Positions 7,903 to 16,856 of a stretch of 64,000 nucleotides of DNA are shown in pieces (position 1 is the stretch's first letter; the number at the start of each line of letters is the position of its first letter). The stretch is from Kutzneria buriramensis (GTDB taxonomy: Bacteria > Actinomycetota > Actinomycetes > Mycobacteriales > Pseudonocardiaceae), in assembly GCF_003387475.1 (NCBI RefSeq), contig NZ_QUNO01000009.1, positions 124,001 through 188,000 on the forward strand. The letters are read 5' to 3'. Made by a program: the position numbers and the translations under genes. The notes beneath the pieces were generated by a model. The model was not told the origin of the DNA. It was given only the letters and a program-made list of their open reading frames with translations, and ran no database searches.

Positions 7903-8628
7903 TCAGGGCTTAGGGGCGTAGCCGAGCAGCGCCTTCATCATCGACACGTCCACACCGGCGCCGCGCAGGGCAGCGATGATCTGCGCGGCGCGCCGGGTCT
8001 CCTGCTCGTCGGCCCGCCGGTACTTCGACCCGCTGAGCTGGAACTGGACGGCCGGAATGTCGTTACGGCGCAAGCGCACGTTGGTGTCGTCGTACCAGGC
8101 CCAGCAGTCGGCGCGGTTGGCGGCGGCGTCGACCGCGCCGATCCAGACGTACCGGACCCGCTGCGGATCGTCGTCCACCCACAACGTGTTCGGCGTGGCC
8201 GCGTTGGGCGGCGCGGCCGGGGCCGGCGGCTCGGCGGCCGCGGCGCGCCGGGACATGCGCTGCGACCGCTGCGGCTCGGGCGCCTGTTCGCGGCGCGGCA
8301 TCCGCAGCGACGGCGTGCGCATCGCGCCGCTGGCCATCTCCGGCGGCGGGGCCGGCTGCCCGCCGACCAGATAGGTGTCGAGGTCGGCGGCGGTGCGCAG
8401 CAGCGTGTCGTAGTCGACCTGCGAGCCGGCGGCCTGGATCCGCATGACGACCGCGCGGGCGAGGTCCACCGACGGGTGCAGCCGGGCCGCGCGGTCGAGG
8501 CTGTCGACGTCGTTGGCGGCGACGTCCAGCGCCTCGGCCAGGCGGCGGAACTCGTCGGCCGCGCGGAGCACCGCCAGTTGCAGTGCTCGCCGGTACGAGT
8601 CCAGGTCGGCCCGGTTGTCGGCGGTCAT
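7903..8628 (-). CDS. Hypothetical actinobacterial protein
   Basis: 241 aa, not recognised. The N-terminal about 90 residues are helical (RALQLAVLRAADEFRRLAEALD), a Pro/Ala/Arg-rich linker follows (about 95-145), and the C-terminal part contains VRYVWIGAVDAAANRADCWAWYDD followed by a helical end. It looks soluble. Start at 8628 is chosen for the upstream AAGGAG; an upstream ATG at 8667 would add 13 residues. It lies just downstream of the NlpC/P60 gene on the same strand, so it may be part of that operon. Its stop faces the lectin gene stop, 3 bases away. Confidence 0.6.
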   Translation of the reverse strand: MTADNRADLDSYRRALQLAVLRAADEFRRLAEALDVAANDVDSLDRAARLHPSVDLARAVVMRIQAAGSQVDYDTLLRTAADLDTYLVGGQPAPPPEMASGAMRTPSLRMPRREQAPEPQRSQRMSRRAAAAEPPAPAAPPNAATPNTLWVDDDPQRVRYVWIGAVDAAANRADCWAWYDDTNVRLRRNDIPAVQFQLSGSKYRRADEQETRRAAQIIAALRGAGVDVSMMKALLGYAPKP

Positions 8629-8684
8629 TTGTGCACGAACTCCTTCCCACGCCTGGCCCCATTCCATCACAGGCCGGCGCGGGG

Positions 8685-9692
8685 TCAGTTCGTGACGAGC
8701 CGCCGGATGACCGTGATGGGGCCGATGGCGTCGATGGGGCTGATCTTGATCGGCTCGCCGAAGGTCGCCGCCTGCACGGCCTGGTTGTGGTCCACGGCCA
8801 TCGCGACGTGCTGGACCGGCTGGTAGAAGTAGATGAGGTCGCCGGCCTTCACATCGGCCCGCGAGACCTGCTGGCCGACCAGCGCCTGGTCCGCGGCGAC
8901 CCGCGGCAGCTCCACCCCGGCGGCGCGGTACGCCTGCTGCACCAGCCCCGAGCAGTCGTACGCGATCGGCCCGTTGCCGCCCCATTCGTACGGCTTGCCC
9001 AGCTGCGCGATGGCGAACCTCAGCGCCGCGCCGACCGTGCCCGGCGGCAGCATCACGTTCGGCGCGGTGGCGCCGCTCTGCATCAGGGAGACCTCGTCCG
9101 GCGGCAGCGCGTTCAGGGCCGCCCGCACCGCCGTCACCCGTTGGTCCAGGTCGGCTCGCTGCGCGCCGACCTTGTTCTCGATCGCCGTTGCCGCCGCGGC
9201 CGCCTTGGACGCTGCCGCCTGCTCCTTCTCGGCCGCCTCTCGCGCCTGGGACGTCTGGGCCAGCGTCTGCGCCGTGGCCGCCTTCACGGCGTCATCGGCG
9301 TCGTGCGCGAATCCGGCGACGATCGACGCCGTGTTGATGTCGTCGGCACTGGCGCTGGTCAGCAGTGCGGAGACGCTGTTGGCGGGTGCGATCGCCTTGA
9401 GCAGGTCGGCTCGCTGCTTGCGGTCGGCCACCAACTGGTCGGCCTGCCGCACCGCCTGCTGCCACTTCGCGTCCGCCGCCCTGAAGGCCGCGTCCGCCGT
9501 CGCCGCCTGCTGCCGTAACGACTGGGCCTGCTCCTGCGCCTTGAGCAGCTGCTCGTTGACCTTCTCGGCCTGGTGGCTCAGATCGATGTAGCGGCCGATC
9601 AGCCCGGCCACCGTCGTCGGCGCGTTGTCGGCGTACGCGACACCCGCCGGCAACATCACCGCCACCAACACCACAACGCCCAGCGCTCGCAT
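8685..9692 (-). CDS. Secreted NlpC/P60 peptidoglycan endopeptidase (RipA-like)
   Basis: 335 aa. A signal peptide ending AYA-DN is followed by an about 200-residue coiled coil (long Ala/Gln/Glu/Lys heptad-like stretch), then a C-terminal NlpC/P60 domain with YDCSGLV (catalytic C247) and HVAMAVDH (catalytic H295). This layout is typical of actinobacterial D,L-endopeptidases that cleave peptidoglycan stem peptides, where the coiled coil regulates access. A start at ATG 9692 fits the signal peptide. The following gene begins 17-56 bases downstream and may be cotranscribed. Confidence 0.9.
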   Translation of the reverse strand: MRALGVVVLVAVMLPAGVAYADNAPTTVAGLIGRYIDLSHQAEKVNEQLLKAQEQAQSLRQQAATADAAFRAADAKWQQAVRQADQLVADRKQRADLLKAIAPANSVSALLTSASADDINTASIVAGFAHDADDAVKAATAQTLAQTSQAREAAEKEQAAASKAAAAATAIENKVGAQRADLDQRVTAVRAALNALPPDEVSLMQSGATAPNVMLPPGTVGAALRFAIAQLGKPYEWGGNGPIAYDCSGLVQQAYRAAGVELPRVAADQALVGQQVSRADVKAGDLIYFYQPVQHVAMAVDHNQAVQAATFGEPIKISPIDAIGPITVIRRLVTN

Positions 9693-9806
9693 GGTCCCCC
9701 CGCCGCCGACAATCCTCCGGGTTCGACCCTAGCGAATTCCGGGGCGCGGGCGGAGGCCCGCGAACACGGACTCCGGGGCACCCCGGGCGGCCCCAATGGG
9801 CGGCCC

Positions 9807-9845
9807 GTGTCGGGCCGGCGGCGTTCCGGGCCGCCGGCCCGACAC
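9807..9845 (-). terminator. 16-bp hairpin after the aldehyde dehydrogenase gene
   Basis: 9807-9822 pairs perfectly with 9830-9845 around a 7-base loop. It lies 94 bases past the stop of the leftward aldehyde dehydrogenase gene and 115 bases before the leftward NlpC/P60 start, so it separates the two transcripts. The rest of the 246-base gap shows nothing else I can name. Confidence 0.7.
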
Positions 9846-9938
9846 CCCCTCCCCCAACTGTCGCCGGGACGGGGTCCCGACCGGACAACCCTCGCGCACC
9901 CCGTTCAGATCCGGATCAGACGGGGTTCGGACCGCTGG

Positions 9939-11252
9939 TCAGAGCGGCTTGTCCAGCACCGCCTTGAGGTGGCTGAACGTGTCGATGGAGTACTTCCCGT
10001 GGTAGCGGCCCATGCCGCTCTCCCCCACCCCTCCGAACGGCAGATCCGGCGCGGTCAGGTGCACCACTGGCAGACCGAAGCCGACGGCGCCGGACGACGT
10101 CTCGTCGAGGATGCGCCGCTTGGACTGGTCCGACTCGGTGAAGGCGTACAGCGCCAGCGGCTTGTCCCGGGCGGTGACGAAGGCGATGGCGGCGTCAAGG
10201 TCGGGCACGGCGATCACCGGCAGGATCGGCCCGAAGATCTCCTCGGCCATCACCGGCGCGTCCGGCTGGACGTCAGCAAGCACGGTGGGCGCGATGTACT
10301 TGGCGTCCCGGTCGGTCTGGCCGCCGGTCACCACCCGCCCGCCGGCGAGCAGCCCGCTGAGCCGGTCGAAGTGCCGGTGGTTGATGATCCGCCCGTACGC
10401 CGGGCTGTCGGCGGGGTCGTCGCCGAACTTGGCGTGCAGCGCCTCGGCCAGCAGCGGTTCGAGCTTCGCGGCGGTGTCGCCGACCGCGAGCACGTAGTCC
10501 GGCGCGACGCAGGTCTGGCCGGCGTTGAGGAACTTGCCGTTGACGATGCGCTCCGCGACGACGGCCAGGTCGACGTCCGAGTCGACGATCACAGGGCTCT
10601 TCCCGCCGAGTTCGAGCGTCACCGGCGTGAGGTGCTTGGCCGCGGCGGTCATCACGATCCGGCCGACGACCCCGTTGCCGGTGTAGAAGATGTGGTCGAA
10701 CCGCTGCTCCAGCAACGCGGTGGTCTCGGGGATCGCGCCCTCGACGACGGCGACGCCGTCCGGGTCGAGGTACCGCGGCACGAACCGGGCGATCGCGGCG
10801 GCCGTCTCCGGGGCCAGCTCGCTCGGCTTGAGCACGACGCCATTGCCGGCGGCGAGCGCCCCGACCAGCGGCGCGAGCACCAGTTGCAGCGGGTAGTTCC
10901 ACGGCCCGATGACCAGGACCAGCCCGAGCGGTTCCCGCACGACCGAGCCGCGCCCGGGCAGCAGCTTGTCCGGCAGCGGCGCGTCCTCCGGCGCGATCCA
11001 GGACTCCAGGTGCGCCAGGGTGTGGTCGACCTCGTTGCAGACGAAGTCGAGCTCGGTGCGCCGGGCCTCGGCCGCGTTCTTGCGGAGGTCGGCGTGCAGC
11101 GCGTCGAGGAACGCGCTTTCCTGCTCCCGCAACATGGTCCGCAGCGCGACGAGCTGCTCGCGCCGCCACGCCGACGGCTTGGTCCGGCCGTCACGGAACG
11201 CGGCGCGCAGCCGGTCGACGACGGCGGGGATCTCCGTGATCGGGTCGGTCAT
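9939..11252 (-). CDS. NAD(P)+-dependent aldehyde dehydrogenase (class 3-like)
   Basis: 437 aa, the shorter length typical of class 3/fatty-aldehyde-type enzymes. Key features: VIGPWNYPLQL, substrate/cofactor loop FYTGNGVVGR, the general-base glutamate in LELGGKSP and the nucleophile in NAGQTCVAPDY, plus the C-terminal PFGGVGESGMGRYHGKYS. It oxidises an aldehyde to the acid; the physiological substrate is not visible. It diverges from the PadR-P450 operon with a 58-base spacer that carries a CCTAAC/GTTAG imperfect dyad, so PadR may also control it. Confidence 0.92.
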   Translation of the reverse strand: MTDPITEIPAVVDRLRAAFRDGRTKPSAWRREQLVALRTMLREQESAFLDALHADLRKNAAEARRTELDFVCNEVDHTLAHLESWIAPEDAPLPDKLLPGRGSVVREPLGLVLVIGPWNYPLQLVLAPLVGALAAGNGVVLKPSELAPETAAAIARFVPRYLDPDGVAVVEGAIPETTALLEQRFDHIFYTGNGVVGRIVMTAAAKHLTPVTLELGGKSPVIVDSDVDLAVVAERIVNGKFLNAGQTCVAPDYVLAVGDTAAKLEPLLAEALHAKFGDDPADSPAYGRIINHRHFDRLSGLLAGGRVVTGGQTDRDAKYIAPTVLADVQPDAPVMAEEIFGPILPVIAVPDLDAAIAFVTARDKPLALYAFTESDQSKRRILDETSSGAVGFGLPVVHLTAPDLPFGGVGESGMGRYHGKYSIDTFSHLKAVLDKPL

Positions 11253-11310
11253 TCGCCGAGCCTAACTCACCTGTTCGGCCCACATCGGGCGACGGCCGCC
11301 ATAGGTTAGC

Positions 11311-11838
11311 GTGACATATGTGTGGGTGGAGATCGTGATGCTGGCCAACCTCGCCCGACAGCCGGCCCACGGCTACGAACTCCGCCACCGCGTCGAGCAG
11401 GACCTGGGGACGGCGCTGTCCAACAACTCCCTGTACCCGACGCTGCGGCGGTTCACCGAGGCCGGCGCGGTGACGCGTTCGGCGCAGCCGCAACGCGGCC
11501 GGCCGACCCGGCACGTGTACGAGATCACCCCGGTCGGCGTCGAGATGCTGCACGACATGCTGGCCGAGCTGCCCGACGAGCTGGCGTCCGACGACGCCGA
11601 GTTCATGGCCCGGCTGGCCCACTTCGACCGGCTCACCCCGGCCGAGCGGGCCGCGATCCTCGACGCCCGCTGCCGCGCGCTGCTGTGCCGTCGGGGCCGC
11701 CTCCAGGAGCTGCTCACCACGGTCGAGCCGGCGAGCTGGGCGCGGATCGTGCTGGACGAGGCACTGGCCCGCTCACACGCCGAGGAAAGGTGGATCGCCA
11801 CCCTGCGCTCCCGCGCCGCTTTACCACTGGAGGACTGA
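11311..11838 (+). CDS. PadR-family transcriptional regulator
   Basis: 175 aa. N-terminal winged helix-turn-helix of PadR type (MLANLARQPAHGYELRHRV, then NNSLYPTLRRFTEAGAV and RPTRHVYEITPVG), with a C-terminal helical dimerisation part. PadR proteins repress neighbouring genes in response to phenolic or other small ligands. The GTG at 11311 sits on GGTTAGC without a ribosome-binding site, suggesting a leaderless transcript. Its stop overlaps the P450 start by one base, so the regulator and the P450 are translated together. Confidence 0.88.
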   Translation: MTYVWVEIVMLANLARQPAHGYELRHRVEQDLGTALSNNSLYPTLRRFTEAGAVTRSAQPQRGRPTRHVYEITPVGVEMLHDMLAELPDELASDDAEFMARLAHFDRLTPAERAAILDARCRALLCRRGRLQELLTTVEPASWARIVLDEALARSHAEERWIATLRSRAALPLED

Positions 11839-13052
11839 TGACCAGCACCGACTCCCGGCCGCGCCTACCGTTCGGCCGGCCCACCGTGATGGACATAGCG
11901 CCGCTGTACGCGGTGCTGCACCGGGAGACCGCGCCCGTCGAGGTGCTCACGCCGGCCGGCGACCCGGCCTGGCTGATCACCCGCTTCGAGCAGGCCCGCC
12001 AGCTGTTCGCCGACCCGCGCCTGGGCCGCTCGCACCCCGCGCCGGAGCAGGCGTCCCGGGTCACCGACGCGGCCATCATCAGCGGCCCGACCGGCGAGTT
12101 CGAGACCGAGAAGGCCACCCACGACCGGATGCGGGCGCTGCTGGTGCCGGCGTTCTCGGCCGGCCGGATGCGCCGGCTCAGCGGCCACGTCCAGGAGCTG
12201 GTCGACGCCCGGATCGACGAGCTGATCGCCACCCACGACGCCGCCCCCGACCAGCCGGTCGACCTGCACGCGCTGCTGTCGTTCCCGCTGCCCGTGCTGG
12301 TGATCTGCGAGCTGCTCGGCGTCCCGTACGAGGACCGCGAGTACTTCCACGACGTGTCGACCCGGCTCGGCCGGATGGACATCGGCGACAAGGCGCAGGA
12401 GGCGTTGGACGACCTGCAGGCCTACATCCGCCGGCTGGCCGAGGTGAAGCGCGCCGACCCGCAGGCGGACGTGCTCAGCGACCTGGTCAAGGCCCAGGCC
12501 GACGACCCCGACTTCGACGACGACGAGTTGGCCCGGCTCGGCGCCGGCCTGCTGTTCGCCGGGCACGAGACCACCATGACCCGCATCGACATGGGCGTGG
12601 TGTTCCTGCTGTCCGACCTGGCGCGCCGGGACCGCTTCGCCGCGGACCCCGACGGCCAGGCGCAGGCCACGGTGGAGGAAGTGCTGCGCATGACCTCGTC
12701 CGGCGACCTGGGACTGCTCCGCTACGCCCATGAGGACGTCGAGGTCGAGGGCGTGACGATCAAGCGCGGCGACGCCGTGCTGCTGGCCTCCGGCGCGGCC
12801 AACCGGGACCCGTCGGTGTTCACCGACCCCGGGGAGTTCGATCCCACCCGCAGCCCCAACATCCACCTCGCGTTCGGGCACGGCATCCACTTCTGCATCG
12901 GGGCCGCCCTGGCCCGCACCGAGCTGCGGATCGCCCTGTCGACGCTGTTCCGCCGGGTGCCGGGGCTGCGGCTGGCGGTGGAACCGTCCGAACTGGACAT
13001 CCGCAAGGGGTCCATCGCCGGCGGCCTGGTGTCGCTGCCGGTGACGTGGTGA
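11838..13052 (+). CDS. Cytochrome P450
   Basis: 404 aa, normal for a soluble bacterial P450. The oxygen-activating I-helix is AGHETT (241-246), the EXXR motif is E281-V-L-R284 and the haem-thiolate loop is FGHGIHFCIG with C353. ATG at 11838 overlaps the PadR stop (TGATG) and has a GGAGG site 5 bases upstream. No ferredoxin gene is next to it, so it must borrow redox partners. It probably hydroxylates or oxidises a small molecule, possibly the one sensed by PadR. Confidence 0.93.
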   Translation: MTSTDSRPRLPFGRPTVMDIAPLYAVLHRETAPVEVLTPAGDPAWLITRFEQARQLFADPRLGRSHPAPEQASRVTDAAIISGPTGEFETEKATHDRMRALLVPAFSAGRMRRLSGHVQELVDARIDELIATHDAAPDQPVDLHALLSFPLPVLVICELLGVPYEDREYFHDVSTRLGRMDIGDKAQEALDDLQAYIRRLAEVKRADPQADVLSDLVKAQADDPDFDDDELARLGAGLLFAGHETTMTRIDMGVVFLLSDLARRDRFAADPDGQAQATVEEVLRMTSSGDLGLLRYAHEDVEVEGVTIKRGDAVLLASGAANRDPSVFTDPGEFDPTRSPNIHLAFGHGIHFCIGAALARTELRIALSTLFRRVPGLRLAVEPSELDIRKGSIAGGLVSLPVTW

Positions 13053-13113
13053 TCATCGCCGGCGGTCCGTCCACGCCCGCCGGCGACGTGATCCGCTAGT
13101 CCCCCACTGCACA

Positions 13114-13190
13114 TGAGTGGCTCACTGGGCGCCGGACGCGGAGTGAGCCACTCACGCGCGCGGATCTCCTCGCACTCCCAGACATCTGGG
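13114..13190. promoter_or_regulatory. Two inverted repeats upstream of the oxoamine synthase-like gene
   Basis: TGAGTGGCTCACT (13114-13126) is matched perfectly by AGTGAGCCACTCA (13142-13154), spacer 15. A second dyad, CCCAGACATCTGGG, lies at 13177-13190, 69 bases before the next start. The first may terminate the P450 transcript or act as operator; the second looks like a regulator site. No T-run is seen. Confidence 0.5.
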
Positions 13191-13258
13191 GGCACATTCC
13201 CATGGCGACCGGGAACGCCGCCTGTCGATAATCGGGGCCGCACCCGAGGGGGATTCGC

Positions 13259-14551
13259 ATGACCCGCACCGATCCGTTCACGCTGTTCGAGCCGGCGCTG
13301 CTCAAGGCCCAACCGCTCGGGCTGATCCAGGCGCACGCCGAGGACGAGCGGCTGGACGGCCGGACCGTGACGGTCGACGGCCGGCGGCTGGTGAACTTCG
13401 GCTCGTGCGGGTACCTGGGGCTGGAGACGCATCCCGCGCTCACCGGGGCCGTCATCGACGCCGTCCGGCGCTACGGCACGCAGTTCTCCTCGACCAGGGC
13501 GTACCTGTCCGCCCCCGACTACCGGCAGGCGGAGCGCCTGTTGAGCGAGATGCTCGGGCGGCCGACGGCGATCGCCGCCAACACCAGCATGGCGAACATG
13601 TCCGTGATCACGACGCTGATCAAGGACGGGGACGTGATGCTGGTGGACGCGCAGGCGCATCGCAGCGTGCAGGCCGCGGCGACGATCGTCCGCGCGCAGG
13701 GCACGCCGACCGAGGTGATCCCGCACGGCAACCTGGAAGTGTTGGAGCGCAAGGTCATCGAGCACGCGGGCCGGCGGGTCTGGTTCCTCGGCGACGGCCT
13801 GTACAGCATGTTCGGGGACATCGCGCCGCTGCGCGAACTCGCGGCCCTCGTGGAACGTCACGACCACCTGTGGATGGTCATCGACGACGCGCATTCCGTG
13901 TCCTGGACGGGTCGTCACGGTCGCGGCCACGCGCTGGAGCGGATGAGCCCCGCCGCCCTGGCCCGCACGGTCGTCACCGGCTCGCTGAACAAGTCCTTCG
14001 GCGCGGCCGGCGGGGTCATGACGTTCCCGACGGAGGCATTGCGGCACGAGGTGCGCACGATCGGCTGGCCGATGATGTTCTCCGGCCCGCTCCAGCCGCC
14101 GATGCTGGCCGCCGTCGTCGCCTCCACGCGCCTGCACCTCGACGACGAGATCCGCGACCGCCAGCGCCGGATCGTCGGCAAGATCGAGCTGTTCAACGCC
14201 GAGGCCGCCCGGCAGGGCATTCCCCTGGTGGACGCCGGCATCACGCCGATCCGTTACGTGGCGGCGGGGAACACCGACTCGACGATCGACCTCGCCAGCC
14301 GGTTGCAGAAGGTCGGCTACTTCACCAACACCGCGATCCACCCGGCGGTGCCGCTCAACCGCGCCGGCATCCGCATCGCGCTGACCCTGCACCAGACCGA
14401 CGAGGACATCGTGGGACTGGTCGAGGCGCTGGCCGCGAACCTGCCGCTGTCGCTGGCGGACAACGGTTTCTCCTCGGAACGGCTGCTGCGCGCGTTCCAC
14501 CGGCAGTTCGCCGGGCGGGAGATCACCCTCCGCGAGGTCGGCGCGTGGTGA
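13259..14551 (+). CDS. Alpha-oxoamine synthase-like PLP enzyme (aminotransferase class I/II)
   Basis: 430 aa. The family (8-amino-7-oxononanoate synthase, 2-amino-3-ketobutyrate CoA ligase, serine palmitoyltransferase) joins an amino acid to an acyl-CoA with decarboxylation. Seen: NFGSCGYLGLETHP, the PLP-stacking DDAHSVSW (H212) and TGSLNKSFGAAGG with the PLP lysine K245. The usual GSR segment is replaced by SSTRAYLSA and the C terminus is about 30 residues longer than usual, so the substrate probably differs from biotin or threonine metabolism. Neighbouring P450, reductase and dehydrogenase genes suggest secondary metabolism. Its stop is 3 bases from that of the PucR gene. Confidence 0.83.
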   Translation: MTRTDPFTLFEPALLKAQPLGLIQAHAEDERLDGRTVTVDGRRLVNFGSCGYLGLETHPALTGAVIDAVRRYGTQFSSTRAYLSAPDYRQAERLLSEMLGRPTAIAANTSMANMSVITTLIKDGDVMLVDAQAHRSVQAAATIVRAQGTPTEVIPHGNLEVLERKVIEHAGRRVWFLGDGLYSMFGDIAPLRELAALVERHDHLWMVIDDAHSVSWTGRHGRGHALERMSPAALARTVVTGSLNKSFGAAGGVMTFPTEALRHEVRTIGWPMMFSGPLQPPMLAAVVASTRLHLDDEIRDRQRRIVGKIELFNAEAARQGIPLVDAGITPIRYVAAGNTDSTIDLASRLQKVGYFTNTAIHPAVPLNRAGIRIALTLHQTDEDIVGLVEALAANLPLSLADNGFSSERLLRAFHRQFAGREITLREVGAW

Positions 14552-14554
14552 GGG

Positions 14555-15712
14555 CTAGGCGCTCGGCTCGTACAGGCCGAGGCCGATCATGCTCGCCGAC
14601 AGCCCGTTCCAGGTGCGCACGTCCCAGCCGGTGAGGTCGCGCCACCGATCGAGCCGGTACCGCACGGTGTTGGCGTGCACGTGCAGGGCGCGACCGGTCG
14701 CCGTCAGCGACAAACCGTTGTCGGCAAAGGACTGCACGGTGCGGGCGAGCTCGGGATGATTGACCGCCGGCTCGCGGCAGGACTGGAGCAGCACCGCCAG
14801 CCGGTCGGAGTGCGGGCGCACGGTGGCGAGCAGCCAGCCGGCGCGGAAGTCGACGACACCGCCGCCGTCCGCGGCGCAGGGCAGCACGTCCCGGGCGTCG
14901 ACGATGCTGGCCGCGGCGCCGGACAATCCCTTGCGCACCAAGCCGATTCCGATCGGTGGCTGCGGATTTCGCGCCCGCATGGCGTGCACGACGGCGTCGG
15001 CGGGAACGCGTTGCGCCACGGCGATCATCACCGTGCCGCGATTGGCGCACCGCAGGGTGCCTCGCCGCCGGTTGAGCTGCCGGCGCAGTTCGGTGAGGTC
15101 CTCGTCGGACCACAGCTCGGCCGGCGAGCAGAAGGCCTGGAACGCGGCGACGGGGTCGAACGCCAGCGCCTGCGCCAGCTGCGTGACGCTGCCGTGCCCG
15201 GACACGCCGGTGACCAGCGCCTCCAGGAACCGGTAGGTGAGACTGAGCTGCGCCGACTCCTCGGCGCGGACGGCCTCGCCGTAGGCGTCGGCGGCGGCGC
15301 TACTGGCCTGCTGCACCCACGTCCACACCGTCCCCACCACCCGCACCAACTGCGCCGAGATCTCCGGCCCACGGGCGTCAGCCCGGCTCAGCAGCGCGTC
15401 CCACATCTCGCGGTAGCCGACGTGGAACGCGCCGAGCATCGCCTCCAGCGGCAGGCCCTCACGGGCCCGCTGACGGCCGAGCGCACGGGCGTGTTCGATC
15501 TCCTCACGCGACGGCGCGCGGTGCGCGATCAGCCCGTCGAGCAATCCTCGGTACTGCCGCGCCACGCCTATTTCGTGCTGCGCCCGATCGATCACCAGGT
15601 AATCCGGCTTCTCCTGTCTGATCCGGTCGACGGTCTGCGCGACCAGCAGGGGCAGATCGGCGGCCATCGACTCGCACAGGTCGACGACGAACTGCCAGTC
15701 GTCCGTCGCCAT
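14555..15712 (-). CDS. PucR-type (CdaR-like) transcriptional regulator
   Basis: 385 aa. A long helical N-terminal region (residues 1-160) and a central GGDEF-like degenerate domain precede the C-terminal PucR helix-turn-helix, read as LSLTATGRALHVHANTVRYR followed by LDRWRDLTGWD, the hallmark of the family. Such proteins usually activate adjacent catabolic or biosynthetic genes on sensing a metabolite. It is 18 bases downstream of the aldo/keto reductase on the same strand, so both can share a transcript. The target is probably local but unproven. Confidence 0.85.
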   Translation of the reverse strand: MATDDWQFVVDLCESMAADLPLLVAQTVDRIRQEKPDYLVIDRAQHEIGVARQYRGLLDGLIAHRAPSREEIEHARALGRQRAREGLPLEAMLGAFHVGYREMWDALLSRADARGPEISAQLVRVVGTVWTWVQQASSAAADAYGEAVRAEESAQLSLTYRFLEALVTGVSGHGSVTQLAQALAFDPVAAFQAFCSPAELWSDEDLTELRRQLNRRRGTLRCANRGTVMIAVAQRVPADAVVHAMRARNPQPPIGIGLVRKGLSGAAASIVDARDVLPCAADGGGVVDFRAGWLLATVRPHSDRLAVLLQSCREPAVNHPELARTVQSFADNGLSLTATGRALHVHANTVRYRLDRWRDLTGWDVRTWNGLSASMIGLGLYEPSA

Positions 15713-15730
15713 CCGGGTCAGCCTTCCTCG

Positions 15731-16615
15731 TCACCACCGCCGCGTCGCGGTCAGGGTAGACGAGACACGCCGATTCTCCAGGTCCGAACCGGTGCGAACC
15801 GGCAACCCGGCCCGTTTTCCGTTCACCTGACGAACACAGCCGGCGTATTCGTCGAGCTGTCTCGGCGTCCGCGGTGAAAGCACAACCGCCCACGGCCGAT
15901 GTCGGGACACCGTAACCCCGAAAACGTGCCTGATCAGACGGATTCGGCGCTCGGCCGGAATGCCCTTGAGCGCGGCGCCGCCGGCGAACAGCTCGCTGAC
16001 GACGAGCCGGTGCCCGGCATCGGACAGCGACGCCGCGAGGTGCGGCCGGCGGTGCAGGGTGGCGGCCGGGACCATGACGGGCATCGGCGTGGGCAGGTCC
16101 AGCAGCAGATCGGCCTCGTCGTCGGCGCGGATCGAGACGCCGACCTCGCTCGTCAACTCCGACAGCAACGCCAGCTCGTGCAGCCGCAGCCAGTCCAGCG
16201 AGGCCAGCACGTCCGCGGGTGGATGGTGCACGAAGACGCACTCCACCGACGGCCGCCGCAGCCGCCGGCAGGAATTGCGCAGCGTGGCGAGCATGCCGGC
16301 GATGCTGTAGTCGGGCCGAGGCAGCACGCCGCCGACGTCCGTGCCGACCTTGGTCCAGATCCGAGCGGCGGCCGCGCCGTGGGCGCGGCCGAGGTCGGCT
16401 TCGGCGAAACCGCGGGCGTGCACGGGCGAGGTGTCGAACAGGTCCACGCCCAGCAGCCGCGCCGCCCTCATGAGCCGCGAGGCCGCCGCGGCGTCCCGAT
16501 CGCGCACCACGACACCGTCGAAGTGACCGGACATTCGCCGCGTGCCGAGCGCGATGTGGGGCAATGCCTCTCCGTCCACCTCACCAGAATGGGTCACCGC
16601 AGGTGAGTCGGTCAT
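15731..16615 (-). CDS. Aldo/keto reductase family protein with altered catalytic tetrad
   Basis: 294 aa. The TIM-barrel AKR pattern is recognisable: VDLFDTSPVHARGFAEADLG, the lysine in ARIWTKVG, the histidine in VECVFVHHPP, and a late VVLSPRTPRQLDEY in the NADP-binding area. The tetrad Asp (D61), Lys and His are present, but the position of the catalytic tyrosine holds His (H66). It may therefore be a non-reductase or an atypical enzyme. Start at ATG 16615 is supported weakly, with GGAG 13 bases upstream. It diverges from the Leu/Phe-dehydrogenase-like gene. Confidence 0.72.
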   Translation of the reverse strand: MTDSPAVTHSGEVDGEALPHIALGTRRMSGHFDGVVVRDRDAAAASRLMRAARLLGVDLFDTSPVHARGFAEADLGRAHGAAAARIWTKVGTDVGGVLPRPDYSIAGMLATLRNSCRRLRRPSVECVFVHHPPADVLASLDWLRLHELALLSELTSEVGVSIRADDEADLLLDLPTPMPVMVPAATLHRRPHLAASLSDAGHRLVVSELFAGGAALKGIPAERRIRLIRHVFGVTVSRHRPWAVVLSPRTPRQLDEYAGCVRQVNGKRAGLPVRTGSDLENRRVSSTLTATRRW

Positions 16616-16633
16616 GCAGGGAACCGAGAACTC

Positions 16634-16764
16634 CAACGGGACCGTTTCGTGGAATCCACAGGTCCCGTTGCGCACCCCACCCGGTTCACTACGGTCCGGT
16701 CTGCACAACCGCGCAGGGCCGGCCACATCTGACCTGATATTCCTTTGCCACAAGGAAGTTGACA
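16634..16764. promoter_or_regulatory. Divergent promoter region with inverted repeats and a TTGACA box
   Basis: In the 241 bases between two divergent genes, CAACGGGACC (16634-16643) is matched exactly by GGTCCCGTTG (16661-16670). TTCCTT (16740-16745) pairs with AAGGAA (16752-16757), and TTGACA at 16759-16764 is a perfect -35 hexamer for the rightward gene; the -10 is not clear. The first dyad lies 18 bases upstream of the leftward start and is a good operator candidate. Confidence 0.5.
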
Positions 16765-16856
16765 CGTTGCGTGATCTCGGCGAACCTAAATTCACCACCC
16801 ACGGGGAATCCGGCCGGGGAATGGCTCGGCGGCCGGTCGGGGAAGCGAGAGGAAAG

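Noticed and set aside
13178-13260. Possible ribosome-binding or tRNA-like folding around CCCAGACATCTGGG
   Set aside because: Only a short dyad is present; no cloverleaf arms or CCA-adjacent acceptor could be drawn.
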